Shown in pieces: positions 38,281 to 49,870 of a stretch of 64,000 bases of DNA. The number at the start of each line of letters is the position of its first letter. Position 1 is the first letter of the stretch. The DNA is from Blasia pusilla (taxonomy: Eukaryota > Marchantiophyta > Marchantiopsida > Blasiales): contig CM114271.1 of assembly GCA_050084515.1 (NCBI GenBank), forward strand, positions 59,830,001-59,894,000, read 5' to 3'. The notes under the pieces are model-generated. The model was given only the letters and a program-made list of their open reading frames with translations, did no database searches and had not been told where the DNA came from. The translations under genes were made by a program, and so were the position numbers.

Positions 38281-39033
38281 TTTCCGTGCGCATACATATC
38301 GCTACACAACATACATCACTGGTCACGTCTACACCACACAAGACGGATCTTTTCCACACACGGGTCGATCCAAACATGTACAAAAATCAACTCATACATA
38401 TACATGGAGATCACACAACAACAATAAAGAGAAGTGAAAATGGCACACCTGGCCTAAAACTCCACTCCCCAATCTTCATCGGCATATCGAGCCTCGTCCA
38501 CAATGGGCTATCAAGGAATCTGACGCTAGCACCCTAGTCCTATCTCACACACATAAAGAGAGGTGCTCCAACGGCCCAACATGAGAAAGATGGCTTAGGA
38601 AAGCCATCTTCCTCTCTTATATAGGGTTGGGAAGAGCCAAAAGGCTCTTCTCCTAAAAATAATCATCCCCTTGGTAACTTGTGCGCACAGGTTACCAAGG
38701 GCGGGTGACCTGGTCAACAAGTCATCCAACTGTGAAAGACCTCAACATGAAAGTTGTAAGAAACGACGTGCCTGACACAATGGACCTTTCCTCAATCTCA
38801 TCTGACACGGTGGGACAAAGTTACACTCAAGATAGTCTGCTAGCTCCTCCCTTATCCATGATAGATCTCGGCCTATCGGCTACTTAGATGTGACAATTGT
38901 CGTGCGCATACATATTGCTACACAACATACATTGCTGGTCACATCTACACCACAAAACATTGATCTTCCCCACACATGGGTTGATCCACACATGTACAAA
39001 AATCAACTTATACATATACATGGAGATCACACA
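38281..39033 (-). repeat. E2 3' LTR block (A-B-A)
   Basis: Module A copies lie at 38281-38419 and 38898-39033 (CGTGCGCATACATAT...CTACACAACATACAT...ATGGAGATCACACAA). Between them is module B (38435-38895), which matches the 5' LTR at 45787-46251. B has a minus-strand TATA box (38617-38624) and a perfect 10-bp hairpin (38587-38596 with 38601-38610). The second A abuts the polypurine tract. Confidence 0.85.
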
Positions 39034-39119
39034 ATTGCCCCCCTAGCTGGCAGTTGGATCCCCCTAACTCCAGATAAAAAAAACATCATATCTCTTTGAC
39101 ACGACCTACTATCCTATAC

Positions 39120-39585
39120 ACATTTCGGACATATCCATCGTCCTGTGGGAACTACATCAAGAGGGAGGGGGGTTCAGACATGACATATGTCACCCTCGAG
39201 AACAGCCATCACATACCAATATGGTGCCTGCACCCCTCGCAGATCCGCACAACATACACCTCAAGCCTGCTGCTACCAGTGCCAAGCTCAGATCCATTGT
39301 CCCGTCTACGTTCAGGAGATGGCATGGCGCACAATTGCGCACATGATCCTTCCAAACCATACCATCCCATCCCTCCAACATAAGGACACCGGTCAATAAT
39401 ACCTCGCGCACACGTAGGATTGTGCGCCCTGCAGTGACATCTAGCGTCGTGGGTGCCTCCTGTTGTAAATACATGTAACCTCCAAGATAAAACCTCCTGA
39501 TCCCTGGACGATAATCTCCTTCACGAATGGTCGTGTACCTCAATGTATCTCTATGCTGAGCAATAGCTAAGTTCTCAAAGGCCAT
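39120..39585 (-). pseudogene. E2 integrase C-terminus and PHD finger, broken
   Basis: Reads GGYMYLQQEAPTTLDVTAGR and CAPCHLLNVDG, then PHD ligands CMLC and CDGC. The Trp before the zinc-binding His has become TGA, HMSC follows, and the last Cys pair is lost to a frameshift. Homologous to the intact finger of E1. Confidence 0.85.
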
Positions 39586-39606
39586 AGGTATAACTCTACG
39601 AAAAAT

Positions 39607-40770
39607 CTACACCCTTTGAGAACACGCTTGTACCCACACATCTGGATCATCAAGATCTAACACCTCCGCCATGTCATGTCGAATAGCTACAGGTAAATCT
39701 GGCTCTCTCCAAAAGAGCAAAAAGTATGGTGAAAATGACGCCAAGGATGCGTGCCGGCTAAAGCGATAACCCATAGCAAACCATGGCAATTGTAGGTCCC
39801 ACTCCCTCGAATGTCCTCGCTGCAAGCCATACTTGCGCAATCCTCTCTTGACCATCTATACTACTCTCTCCGCCAACCCATGTGCCTCAGGATGATCTTT
39901 GGATGTGGTGCGGTGATCTATCAACGCATGATCACACAAGGCCTGAAACTCTCCCCTAAACTCGGTACCCTAGTCAGTCAACACCTCCGCCGGTGCACTT
40001 AAGAGACTAAGCACACAATCTAGAAACGCATAAGTTGTTCCCTCGCTAGCCTTGTCGAGTAGTGCTACCAACTCTATCCACTTGGAGAAATGCTCCACCA
40101 TGACCAACACGTACCTCTAATCATGCCCTGTGAATGGCAAAGGTCCCGCAAAGTCTAAACTCCACCGATAACCTAAACCCATAATCAGCGAAGGATGTAA
40201 CTGGGGAGTGGGAGCATTGAAGGATGCTCGCACTCTGTCACATACCATACATCTGGCCACAAATTGCTGTACCCCAGTATGCATGCAGCGCCACCAATAC
40301 TGAATCTAGAGTAAGTTGTAAGTACACTTCACTCCAAAATGTCCCAACTCCTCATGTACATGTCGCAATACACGTGCTCGCTGGGATGGATGAGGTACTA
40401 CTTGTATCCTACCATCTCCCCATACCCGAAAAATGTGAGTCCCCTCCCACCTGAACCTCATGGCTCGTTGTAGGATCTGATCTCGCTCTCTAGCACTCAA
40501 TGTGCTTGCTATGATGCCAATGCGCAAGAACTCCACAACCTCCACATCGTCATGGATATCACGACCACCTCTCGCCTCCTCACGGACCTCCTCATCCAAA
40601 GACTCATCATCCAACCCCACGATTGGATTCATCACCTGTGGTTGACCTACCATAGTGAACCAACAAAGATAGGCGTATGCATGCCAATCGGGCACCATCT
40701 CCTCATCACTCTCTCCATGCCATCGAGCTCGTATATCGTCTCTCTGACTCAGACATGGGTTACGACTCAA
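39607..40770 (-). pseudogene. E2 integrase
   Basis: The segment 40306-40770 links the RNase H to the zinc-binding domain and ends at VHEELGHFGVKCTYNLL, the first half of the HHCC finger. Core remnants follow to 39607 (WREPDLPVAIRHDMAEVLDLDDPDVW). Several stops and frame changes are present. Confidence 0.8.
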
Positions 40771-40787
40771 CCCATCCGCATCCTAGT

Positions 40788-42060
40788 TCAGCAGCCTGGC
40801 CTATGAAGCACCTCAAACTCATACTCCTGTAGTAATAGAGCCCACTTGGCAATCTTTCCCGTAAGCTTGTCAGACTCCATCAACCACCTCAACGGCTGAT
40901 GATTAGTGATAAGTGTGAAAGAGTTGCCGAATAAATAGCACCTCAAAATGTGCCACAGCCCACATTGTAGCCAAGCACTCTCCCTTGTAAGAGCTATACT
41001 TTGCTTGTGCAATGTTGATCGATCGGCTCGCATAAGCCTCTCCTCATCATCCCTTTGAGTAAGCACTGCTCCTAGACCCAACATGCTCCAATCCGTATGT
41101 AATTGGAATGGGCGACCCCTCACCGGTCTCTGTAAAATGGGTGAGGACGTCAACCTGTCCTTGAGCTCCTGAAATGCTAGCTCTTGATCATCTCCCCACA
41201 ACCAAACCTGATCAAGTCTCGTCAACAAGGTCAAACACTTTGCGATCCCACTAAAACCCTTGACAAACCGTCGATAGAAGTTTGCCAATCCAAGAAATGC
41301 TCGGACTTGACTCAGATATGTGGGGCATGGAATCTGCGCAATAGCCTCCACCTTTGTTTGTTGAACGCCTAACCCACTCGGGTATATGGTGTGTCCCTAG
41401 TACTCAATCTGCTCCTGAAAGAATCTGCTCTTACTTGGATGTAACTTCAGTCCCTGCAATCTTCGAAACACCTCCTCCAAGTGTCGCTCATGCTCCTCAA
41501 TCGTGGAAGTTAAGATAAGAATATCATCTATATAACATTGTACAAAATCCAAGCCATCCAGAGTCCTACCCATCACTCTCTGAAACTCTGTGGGCGCGTT
41601 CTTCAACCCAAATGGTAAGAACCGCTACTGATATAAGCAATCTCTCCAGAACCGATGTATCCCCCAGAATGTTGTCTTCACCCTGTCCTCCAACTTGATA
41701 GGAAGTTGATGATAGCCAACACCGAGATCTAAAGTACTGAAGATCTTTACATGCCCTACCGCATCAAAAATCTCCTCACGAGTAGGCATGGCGTACCGAT
41801 CTAACATTGTGTGTCGATGGATAGGATGGTAATTTCCATACATATCCTACTTTGCCGACATGAGTGTGGCAGATGCATACTCCCCATGTGATAACTCCAC
41901 AAGTCTTGCCTCCAACAAGTCCTGACTCCTGCTATGAATCAAGGCTTGCTCCATATCAGATCGGCGTATCACTAGCCAACTCAATCCGTATCCCCGCACC
42001 CTTCACCGTACCCAAGTCTCTCATAATGAAGGCAAAACAACTGACATGCCCTCTCCGAAA
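40788..42060 (-). pseudogene. E2 reverse transcriptase and RNase H
   Basis: The RT palm has LDLGVGYHQLPIKLEDRV (41625-41843) and an intact YIDDILIL box (about 41540-41515). The connection region reads AFLGLANFYRRFVKGFSGI, and the RNase H reads HTDWSMLGLGAVLTQRDDEE and NHQPLRWLMESD (40788-41351). The catalytic box survives although the frame is broken elsewhere. Confidence 0.9.
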
Positions 42061-42254
42061 CCTATGAACTCGCCATCGCTCTCCTCCTATGAACTTGAGA
42101 CATATCACAGGCTCCCAAGTCTCCATCGTGACCTCACTTAGAGAGGACGCAACCTCTGACTTTGATTGCTATGTAGCAACCCTATCCACCTCCGCAACAG
42201 CCACTCCACTCTGACCTCCTACACCATGCTCCACATCCAAAAAATGAACATGTG

Positions 42255-42461
42255 CTACTCTGGCCACCTTCGCACTCTCCTCTCGAACAACGTCCCAGGA
42301 AGTCCATGGGTGCCTATATGTCCTCGTCTCGCCCCCTGCCACCATATGAAAGAGACACCCGCCATGGTCTGTCTCTCCGTCGGACTATCCGCTTGTGCGT
42401 TCCCCTCCAACAACTCTCCTGGCCAGCTAACACTACCTGTGAAAGCTACCAACGTGGTCAC
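42255..42461 (-). pseudogene. E2 segment at the site of the missing methyltransferase
   Basis: The N-terminal half (LVAFTGSVSWPGELLEGNAQ) matches the segment that precedes the methyltransferase in E3 (SVAGFSGVVTWPGDFLEGN). The next bases, read in another frame, give GGETRTYRHPWTSWDVV. That matches the segment following the methyltransferase in E3 (GGEESSILHPWSKWDV). The roughly 1 kb in between is gone, so E2 represents a deletion derivative. Confidence 0.75.
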
Positions 42462-42657
42462 ATACTCATCTCGTGATCAACCATCTCGTCCCACAAACTG
42501 CATGGGTAACTGACTCATCCAACCGTCACCTGACCGCCACCTTGGCCGATAAGCAACGGTCTCCTCCCAGAAATCAAGGATGAATCGTAGGGGATATAAC
42601 ACTATACTTCCCACCAACTCATTGTACGACTCAACATTGTAATCGCACGTGTGCGCA

Positions 42658-42993
42658 TCATAACACTATCTGCCGCATGCTCTGAGTGGACTCTGACAAC
42701 TTTCTCCTGTCGAGTAATATACTACGCAGGTGACACCTCCCCAATCGAGGTATGTATCTGGAAGGGACAAGTCTGGCCTTCCGTAACCCCAACGCTAAAC
42801 ACGCCGCCTTTCCTAACATCAAGGGCTGCGCTCCCGAATCAAGTAGGACGCGTTGTGGGTGGTATACTATCCCCGTCGGACTAACCAAGAAAAATACTCC
42901 AACTCGATTATCGAGTAACACTACGTGAGGTGATACAACTGCTCGCTCTGTGGCCGGTTGAGCTGGCATATCTACCAACTTTGCCGCCCCCAC
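42658..42993 (-). pseudogene. E2 aspartic protease
   Basis: Carries RVLLDSGAQPLMLGKAACLALGL, a retropepsin active-site motif (Asp-Ser-Gly) in a gypsy-type context. The linker upstream at 42972-43595 is conserved in E3 (SLFSA.EL..LGV). Confidence 0.85.
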
Positions 42994-43599
42994 ATGCCAT
43001 GACTCTGTGGGGACGTCTTGAGCACCAACTTTGAGGGCAAGTCCACCACCTCCTCAACTACCTCTGAACAAGAAGCATTCATCTCTCCAGGCTCACACAA
43101 CGTGGCGGCCAGCCAGAACACCTCAACTAGTCCAACTCCCAACGTCACCAACTCTACGGCAGAAAACAGCGGAGTCTGACTCACTGTAGTGGCCACCTCC
43201 AACACTGTAGTCGACACTGACACCACTCGAGCCGGCATAGGATTTTTTGCTCCAACTCCTCGTGACGTCGACGTACCTCTGTGAGCTGTAGGCACCCTTG
43301 GTCGTCGAGGCACCATCGATGGTGTGTGTAGTGCCTTCGACAATGTGAATGACTGTGGAACCCTGGCGTGCCGCCCATCGGTCCCCTCCGGTGGGTCAAT
43401 CTCAATTCCACCTCTCGATGGCTCGGTGCCTCTCACAGTACCCCGAGTCACCACGGCAGCTGCCTCAACATGGGCTGCACTACACATAAACCCCATACAT
43501 GCGAGATCCTCACCTCGGTCAGGGTAAGAGGTAGAAGCTAGAGCCACACTAGCTGCTTGCAGCTCCGTGCCTTCCCTCAGCTGCATCATCGTCATGGAA

Positions 43600-44704
43600 G
43601 CAATCCTCTCCTACAAGTGATCGATGCGTGAAAAAAGTGTCGACTTTGGTGCTCCTACGCCATCTCCTCTGGCTGGTGGTGATCCTCTACCACCATATCC
43701 AAGAAGGACTCCCCAACCTCCTCCAAGATGAGCGCCCCCAAGCCCTCAGTCTACCTCTAGACGTATCTCTCGGTGAAGGTAAAAACATCTATCCCTAATG
43801 TGACCATATATGTGGCAATGGTCACATTAGGGATAGATGTTTTTACCTTCATCACCTCACTCATGTTGAGCTCAATATGCTCAGAAAACTCAAAGACCAC
43901 CTTGAATGTGGGCTTCACTGTGTGAAGCAACACCGCATCTTGGACTCTCCTCCGTAGTCCTTGGTCCAGAAGTCCGTACCAATACTTGATTGACTACGCC
44001 TCAGTCACTCCATACGTAGCTATGATCAGCCTCCTCATGCGCGCAAATGCCTCTCTCAGACTCTCACCAAATCGTCGCTGAAAATGCTGTAGACTCTTCA
44101 GCTTGTCGGTGCGTACGCCCTGGTAGCTCTTCCCCAACTGTCGGAAGAAATCCAGTGTGGGAATGAAGCTGGGTGGCCCTCTACCGCCGGAGGTCTTTGC
44201 CACATCGCCTTTCTCACTGGCCTCCTCTCCATCTAGTTTCCGGGCTGATGGTGTGGGTCTCTCTCCTCTCACAATCCCATCATATGCCTCGCGACCACTA
44301 GTGGACACATACCCTGGAGCCCAATACATCCTCGAGGCATCAATCTCTACTAAATATAGTGATCGAAATGCCATGAAGTCATCCATCGGAGGACCCTCAA
44401 AGTGCTCGAATGACCCCTTCCATGCCATGAAAGGGTTGGACTGTGTCGGGGTCCGTATCTCCTGGAAGTCGCACCAGGAGTCAAACTCCTGGATATAATC
44501 ATCTCAATCGATTGTGCCCACTGCACTCGAGAAATGATGTATGCCTTGAAGGCCCATGTCGTCCATCTCCTGCGAAGTGATACTGCCTCCGTCTCCGATC
44601 TCATCACCAGACTCGATATCTAGTGATAAAGATCCAACCACGGATGGATGTCGATGTAGCACCTCACTTGTAACCCCTTCGTATCTCAATCCACTCCGTG
44701 TCAC
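43600..44704 (-). pseudogene. E2 gag, interrupted by a perfect inverted repeat
   Basis: Gag homology with E1 and E3 is in two frames: GIHHFSSAVGTID (44504-44704), then FEHFEGPPMDDFMAFRSLY and SYQGVRTDKLKSLQHFQRRF (43994-44428). The C-terminal part contains the inverted repeat at 43774-43851, which destroys the frame relative to E3. Confidence 0.8.
43774..43851. repeat. Perfect 34-bp inverted repeat with 10-base spacer
   Basis: Arms 43774-43807 and 43818-43851 are exact reverse complements. The spacer is ATATGTGGCA. It lies in the gag of E2. E3 does not have it at the matching place, so it arose after the copies split. Confidence 0.95.
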
Positions 44705-44829
44705 ACCACTTCTACTGCTCGCACTACCCTGTTCTTCCGAATCCTGGAAGAACGCCGTGATGACAACCCTGTCTCACCCGCTCAAACACTCTGACTCCTT
44801 GAGAGTCTCCCACACTCCTCACTAGCTCA

Positions 44830-45786
44830 CCGATGGTAATGATAATCCCGTGATGACACACCCGCACACTCAACACATCACTTCACCCACCTAGCACCAA
44901 CTACTACCCAATATCCTGCACTCTCAATCACACACGACAAGTGCGGGAAGAGGGACTCAAATGGGTAACCTGATCACGCCCTCCAACCTACGCACCGTCA
45001 ACACTGACTCCTCCATGTGGTACGACACCCTCTGCACCACAACACTCTCCTCGACCACCACATCAAACCTCCAATCGGCCTTTGTGTTTGTGTCTCCACC
45101 ACAACCACTCCGTCAAAACATTCTCCACCGCAAACTGTCGGTGCGGACAAGTCATCTCACTGCCAATCCGCAACAAACAACCAGTACCAATGGACTATGA
45201 AGGTCCTCGGAAAAAATCTCAACCCTGAAATATCAAAGGTAAGCCCACTCTACCATGTCCGTGCCCGCCCACTTCTGCTACCTCGCTCAACCCCGTCGGC
45301 CCTACAACCACGCCATGCCCTACCACGTTCCCATCCGACCACGTTTCGCCCTTCCTATGCAGGGGGAAAGTGGGTATAAATGCGGAGGGGGGGGGGGGAG
45401 GCCGTCTGCGCCCGTCGCCGCCTATGCGCGTGTCCGAGCCCTAACTAACCTCCGGCCGCCTCCGCAACCTAATTTCCAGCCGCCTCCAAGACCTAAACCG
45501 CCTCCGCGACCCGGCCGCCTCCTGCTCTTTCCCGACACACCCGTTTGCGTATACTCGACGCCACACCGTACGTTATACGCGGCTGCTGTCCCCCGTCAAT
45601 CTCCACCAGCAAAATCTGAGAAAAACAGAAAACGCTTCCGCCCACGACCTTCTGCATGGAAAAAATGACAAACACAATGCCAACCAGTGTCCCCACCGGC
45701 TCCCCGCCGAGGCAACTCGCTTGCCTACCTGCAAACAAAGAATTTCCACCAGCCCCGATATCTTTCTCATGTAAAAATAAATAATA
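44830..45786 (-). other. E2 5' leader
   Basis: The DNA between the E2 gag and the 5' LTR holds no conserved protein. It includes a C-run on the minus strand (G tract at 45387-45398) and a CCGCCTCC-type short tandem motif at about 45460-45525. A 137-codon open frame on the plus strand here is antisense to the element and is proline-rich low complexity. I could not find a standard tRNA primer-binding site next to the LTR. Confidence 0.6.
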
Positions 45787-46251
45787 GTAAAAATAGCACA
45801 CCCGGCCTAAAACTCCACTCCTCAATCTACATCAATATATCGAGCATGGTCCACCCTGTGCTATCAAGAAATCCGTACGCTAGCATCCTAGTCCTATCTT
45901 ACACACCTACTATACAAGTGCTCCAACAGCCCAACATGAGAAAGATGGCTTAGGAAAGCCATCTTCCTCTCTTATATAGGCTTGGGAAGAGCCAAAAGTT
46001 TCTTTCCCTAAAAATAGCCATCCCCTTATAACCTGCGTGCACATGTTACCAAGGGTGGGTGAACTGGTCAACAAGTCACCCGGCTGTGAAAGACCTCAAG
46101 AGGAAAGTTGTCAGAAACGATGTTCTTGACATAATGGACCTATCCTCAACCTCATCCGACTTGGTGGGACAAAGTTACACTCAAGATAGTCCGCTGGCTC
46201 CTATGTCCTATCCATGATAGATCTCGGCCTATCGGCTACTCAGATGTGACA
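45787..46251 (-). repeat. E2 5' LTR (B module)
   Basis: Matches 38435-38895 over its whole length, including the TATA box (45972-45979) and the hairpin (45942-45965). Unlike the 3' end of the element it is not flanked by module A. Confidence 0.85.
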
Positions 46252-47604
46252 CGGTTGACCATTGATGGTGACGATTGATCGTTCATCGTGACTATGATAG
46301 GGATGGCCGCTTCCGACGTGGCAGCTGGTTTAGGGTTTGAAGAATTTAGCCCTAGAAATCACCAAGCAATGGGAGGTTTGCAAGATTGACCATTACTTCT
46401 TGCTCGCAACTCCAAATTACACATTGTTTGATGCACAATGTGCATAGCTTGACAATCTACGATAACGTCAATCAAGATTTGGAATCAAAAATTCCAGTCA
46501 AAACTTTCGGGGACTGTCGTAAATCCCAATGTCTCTTTCTTCTACTTAAGATTCGACATCGCTTCTACAGTGATTTCTGCCAAAGAAAATGTAAAACCTG
46601 TGAGAACACAAATTAGCAAGGTTCATGGTGCTCCAAAGAGCATTGGCATGGAGCAATCCGCCCCCGTACTCAATTCCTATAAAAAATTGGGCAGCGCTTC
46701 CGCGTGCCACTCTCCTGTACAAAAAATCAGCAAAGAAAAACAGCAGACTCGCACAGCTCTTGCTCGGGTGAGGAGTCCCATGAGCCATGAAGCGGGAAAC
46801 ACAGTCCCCCTACCTGCACCAAACATCAAGCAACCAGGGAGCTCCCCCATGAAGCTCTCTCACTCACTCATTCTCTCTTTGTAAAATAAGATCCAATCTC
46901 TCTCACAACACCATAATTCTCACATGTGTACACTCTTACATGTCTCTTTCAATGTCAAACCAAACCCAATTTTTGTTTCTTTAAAAAGTTTTTCGTGCGC
47001 ATACATATCATTGTCACCAAACACACACACAAACACACACGATCCCATGATAACTCATGGCATTAAAACAACGAGACAAGAAATACCAAAATCTGTCCAA
47101 TAAAATAAGATCCAATCTCTTTCACAACACCATAGTTCTTACATGTATGCACTTTCACATAATTCTCTCAATGTCAAACCAAACCAACTCTCCTAATGAG
47201 AGGCTTGGGTTACACACAGAAGACAAGCAAGACCATAGCTCCTCCGGTCAATAAAAAGAGAATGAGCTCTCAAGCTCTTTCTCCTTGAGGTATATCCCTC
47301 CCCTCTCCCAAACTCTCTCCAGGGTAACCTATGCTCCCAAGTTACCTCCTTGGCTCTTGACCTAATGTAGGAGGTCAAGGGTCACTTACCTAAAATATAA
47401 AGTATATCATATACTCAAAATAATATATGCTTAAAATAGGAAGTTACTCAATATGGCTCAAAATGAGCCGAAACGAAGGGGAAACATGTTCTCTTAGGTT
47501 ATCCGGGGGCCTCAGCAAGTCATCCTTGATCTACTGAGCATGTCCTCTACTATTCACGAAGGCGCTCTACTAGATCTCATGGATATATCCTAAAAGACGT
47601 GACA
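46252..47604 (-). mobile_element. E1 5' end: rest of the leader and 5' LTR
   Basis: Module B of the E1 type runs from about 47105 to 47604 and ends at CCTAAAAGACGTGACA, exactly like 30297. Module A lies at about 46991-47105 and a second B fragment at 46880-46965. 46252-46880 is leader sequence without a recognisable protein. The pair of E1-type LTRs at 29.3-30.4 and 46.9-47.6 kb shows that E1 spans the whole interval with E2 inside it. Confidence 0.8.
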
Positions 47605-48480
47605 AGTTGCACAATTTTATGGCTCTCCATAACTACATCACAATCACAAGTTATCATTGATAGTTAACGGATAGTTGCAAAATGCTGTCAACTATATTAG
47701 TGTCAACAAAAGGAGGCCTCTAGTTTTGGCGATGTGCAACTATGGATATCCAAAATACCCATAATTTTTCATGTAAGTGTTGCATGGTACTAGTTCTGGG
47801 GAGGGCTTAGTGGGGTGGATACTTAGACAAAAATTAGGAAAGGGGGATGACGAGAAAGGTCATTTTGGGATGAGCCTGTATGGGAAGAAAGAAGTAGTTC
47901 CAAGAGGCTATTTAAGGAGAAGTCACCATGATGGTTACATACATAAGGAGGAGGCTTGAGCTTGCATTGGATTCAAGGATCATTTCACAATCACATAAGC
48001 CCTGGAAATTGATAAGAATATCATGAATAAATTGCTAGGGCACCATCCATGAGTGTATCCTTCGACAAAGGGTCACACAACCCACAATATCCTTCAATTA
48101 TGGAGGAAATCTAGATGGACCTAATGAATGATAATTAGGAGTTTTTTTAATAGAAGGATAATGTTAAACTTTCTGAAAGTTCTAATTTTTAGTCTGTCTA
48201 GTAAGCCAATTTATAATTTAGGAAAGGGTCATCAAGAAGCATTAGCCAATATCACCAATACAAAACTAGAAGACATAATTCAATAGTCTAAAGTATGGTA
48301 GTCCATAGTTTGGAAGGTTAAGGCCATAAGCAATTGCATCCGGTAAAGTAAGTGCAACTTGAGAGTCCGTGAATGAGATTTTCCAACAAGTGGTGAAGAA
48401 GGGGATTCTAGTCCTTATTTAACATTCACACTCAAAACATCAAATACGTGTGTTCTAATCATCTCTACTCTAAGCTTTCC
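47605..48480. other. Intergenic DNA, nothing recognised
   Basis: No domain, LTR or RNA gene could be supported between the end of E1 and the copia debris. Confidence 0.5.
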
Positions 48481-48605
48481 ACTCTTCTGAGAAAGAACTT
48501 ATGTATGTGAAGATTGATCAACAAGTATTTGAGATCCTCACAAAGGCACTATCTAGAGACAAGTTTGACTTCTTTAGATTCCATTTAGGCGTGAAGATGT
48601 AAGGT
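48480..48605 (+). pseudogene. Copia RNase H tail fragment
   Basis: The frame reads VKIDQQVFEILTKALSRDKFDFFRFHLGVKM, the ADIFTKAL..DKF signature that ends Ty1/copia pol. It has no matching upstream domain and is followed by an unrelated stretch, so it is an isolated fragment. Confidence 0.7.
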
Positions 48606-48779
48606 TGAGCTTCAGTGAAGTTATTAATCCATGCCCAAGTTTAAGATAAATCTTGTACTTTAGTACAATGATAGAAAGAGATATAAAATAGTGACCCATG
48701 TAGGTTATGATATCCTAGATACATATGGAATATAAATAGGTATACCAATTTGGAAAAGAAGTTAGATTTCCATTTCCAA

Positions 48780-49440
48780 AGCAAGGTAGAAGAGCATCCA
48801 AGCTATTAGAGTTGATGCACAGTGATGTGTGGACAACATCACAACATAGCCTACGTGTTTCCATTACTTTGTTTCATTTATTTATGACTTCTATAGGTTT
48901 ATATGGATATACATTCTAGAAGCCAAGTCACACGTATTCTTAATGTTTCAATCATTCAGAGTTTTAGTAGAGAAGTACACTAGCAAACACATTTTGAAAT
49001 TGCGTTGTCATGGAGGAGGAGAGTATCATTCAACATTGTTGAGGCGGCATGTGCTATGCTGAATGAAAAGAACATGCCTAAGGTGTATTGGGAAGAGGCT
49101 ATAGCGTGCGCAATCTTCTTAGTCAACCAAAATCCCAGAGGAGGAGCTCATGATAAGACTCCATTTGAAGTCTTCAAAGGAAATAAACCTGATTTTTCCT
49201 TCTTGAAATTATTTGGCTGTATTTGCTATGCTTGTCTTCCTTTTGAAAGATGTTAGAAATTAGATCCCAAGTTTGAAAGATGTATCCTCATTGGCTATGC
49301 TGATGGAACTAAGGGGTATAAGTGCTACATTCCATTATAGGCAGCTTATTATTAGTTGCAATAGTGTCTTTGATGACCTAAAGTCATGGTATATTCCATT
49401 TGAGCCAATTCCACCTCTAAACTCTTATGTTGAATGAGAG
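48780..49440 (+). pseudogene. Copia integrase fragment
   Basis: Segments in several frames match the copia integrase: SKLLELMHSDVW (about 48795-48832), then VEAACAMLNEKNMPKVYWEEA and DKTPFEVFKGNKPDFSFLKLFGC (49005-49256), with DPKFERCILIGYADGTKGYKCY beyond the stop at 49254-49256. The Asp-Asn-Gly-Gly region is degraded. The fragment lacks RT and is truncated on the right by a copia LTR in the opposite orientation. Confidence 0.85.
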
Positions 49441-49548
49441 ATTATGTCTATCAACCAATAGACAGTGCCTACAAATTCCCCAAGTACTAGTACAAGATTA
49501 GGAAATGAACTAGATTTTTCACTTAAATCTGTGAGTCCATGGATGAAA

Positions 49549-49862
49549 AAAGTGTGGAAAATCGCTAAAGAAGCATAATTGGTGGAAAACCGCTCTCACA
49601 GTCACACACCACCATGGATGACAAAATTTTCAATGAGAGAATGAGTGGAGGCTGGTCCCCTTCTCAATTATATAGGGTATGTACAAGCAATCCTTACCCT
49701 AACCTTAACCATAGTCTCAAGTTAGACTAACTATGATTAACTAACCCTAGTTGAGATAATCGTGCTTAACTAACTAACCAAGATTAAGCTTCCCTACTTC
49801 GTGATGAGTACCAAATGTAGCATTTCAGGTGTCTCATGAGCTTGATTGTAAGTCAATCTTCA
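49549..49862 (-). repeat. Copia LTR fragment, opposite orientation
   Basis: The minus strand matches the LTR that starts at 737 for about 300 bases, including the ACTAACCAAGATTAAGC region and a TATATAA promoter-like box at about 49670. The purine tract GGGAGTAT that precedes the LTR at 729-736 is also kept here (49863-49870). E3 starts immediately after it. Confidence 0.85.
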
Positions 49863-49870
49863 ATACTCCC

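Larger units (their letters stand above)
38281..46251 (-). mobile_element. Ty3/gypsy element E2, nested in the E1 leader, without methyltransferase
   Basis: Minus-strand gypsy element with 5' LTR B-module at 45787-46251, leader 45786-44830, gag (44704-43600), linker and protease (43595-42658), RT/RNase H (42060-40788), integrase (40770-39607), PHD remnant (39585-39120), C-run at 39038-39043 and 3' LTR block (39033-38281). The E1 interior lies to its left and the E1 5' end to its right, so it inserted into E1. No clear 5-bp target duplication is visible because both flanks are short GTTGAC/GGTGAC-type repeats. The methyltransferase domain is absent. Confidence 0.85.

Noticed and set aside
45255-45668. 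Proline-rich plus-strand frame of 137 codons
   Set aside because: Lies in the E2 leader, antisense, and consists of CCGCCTCC-type repeats.
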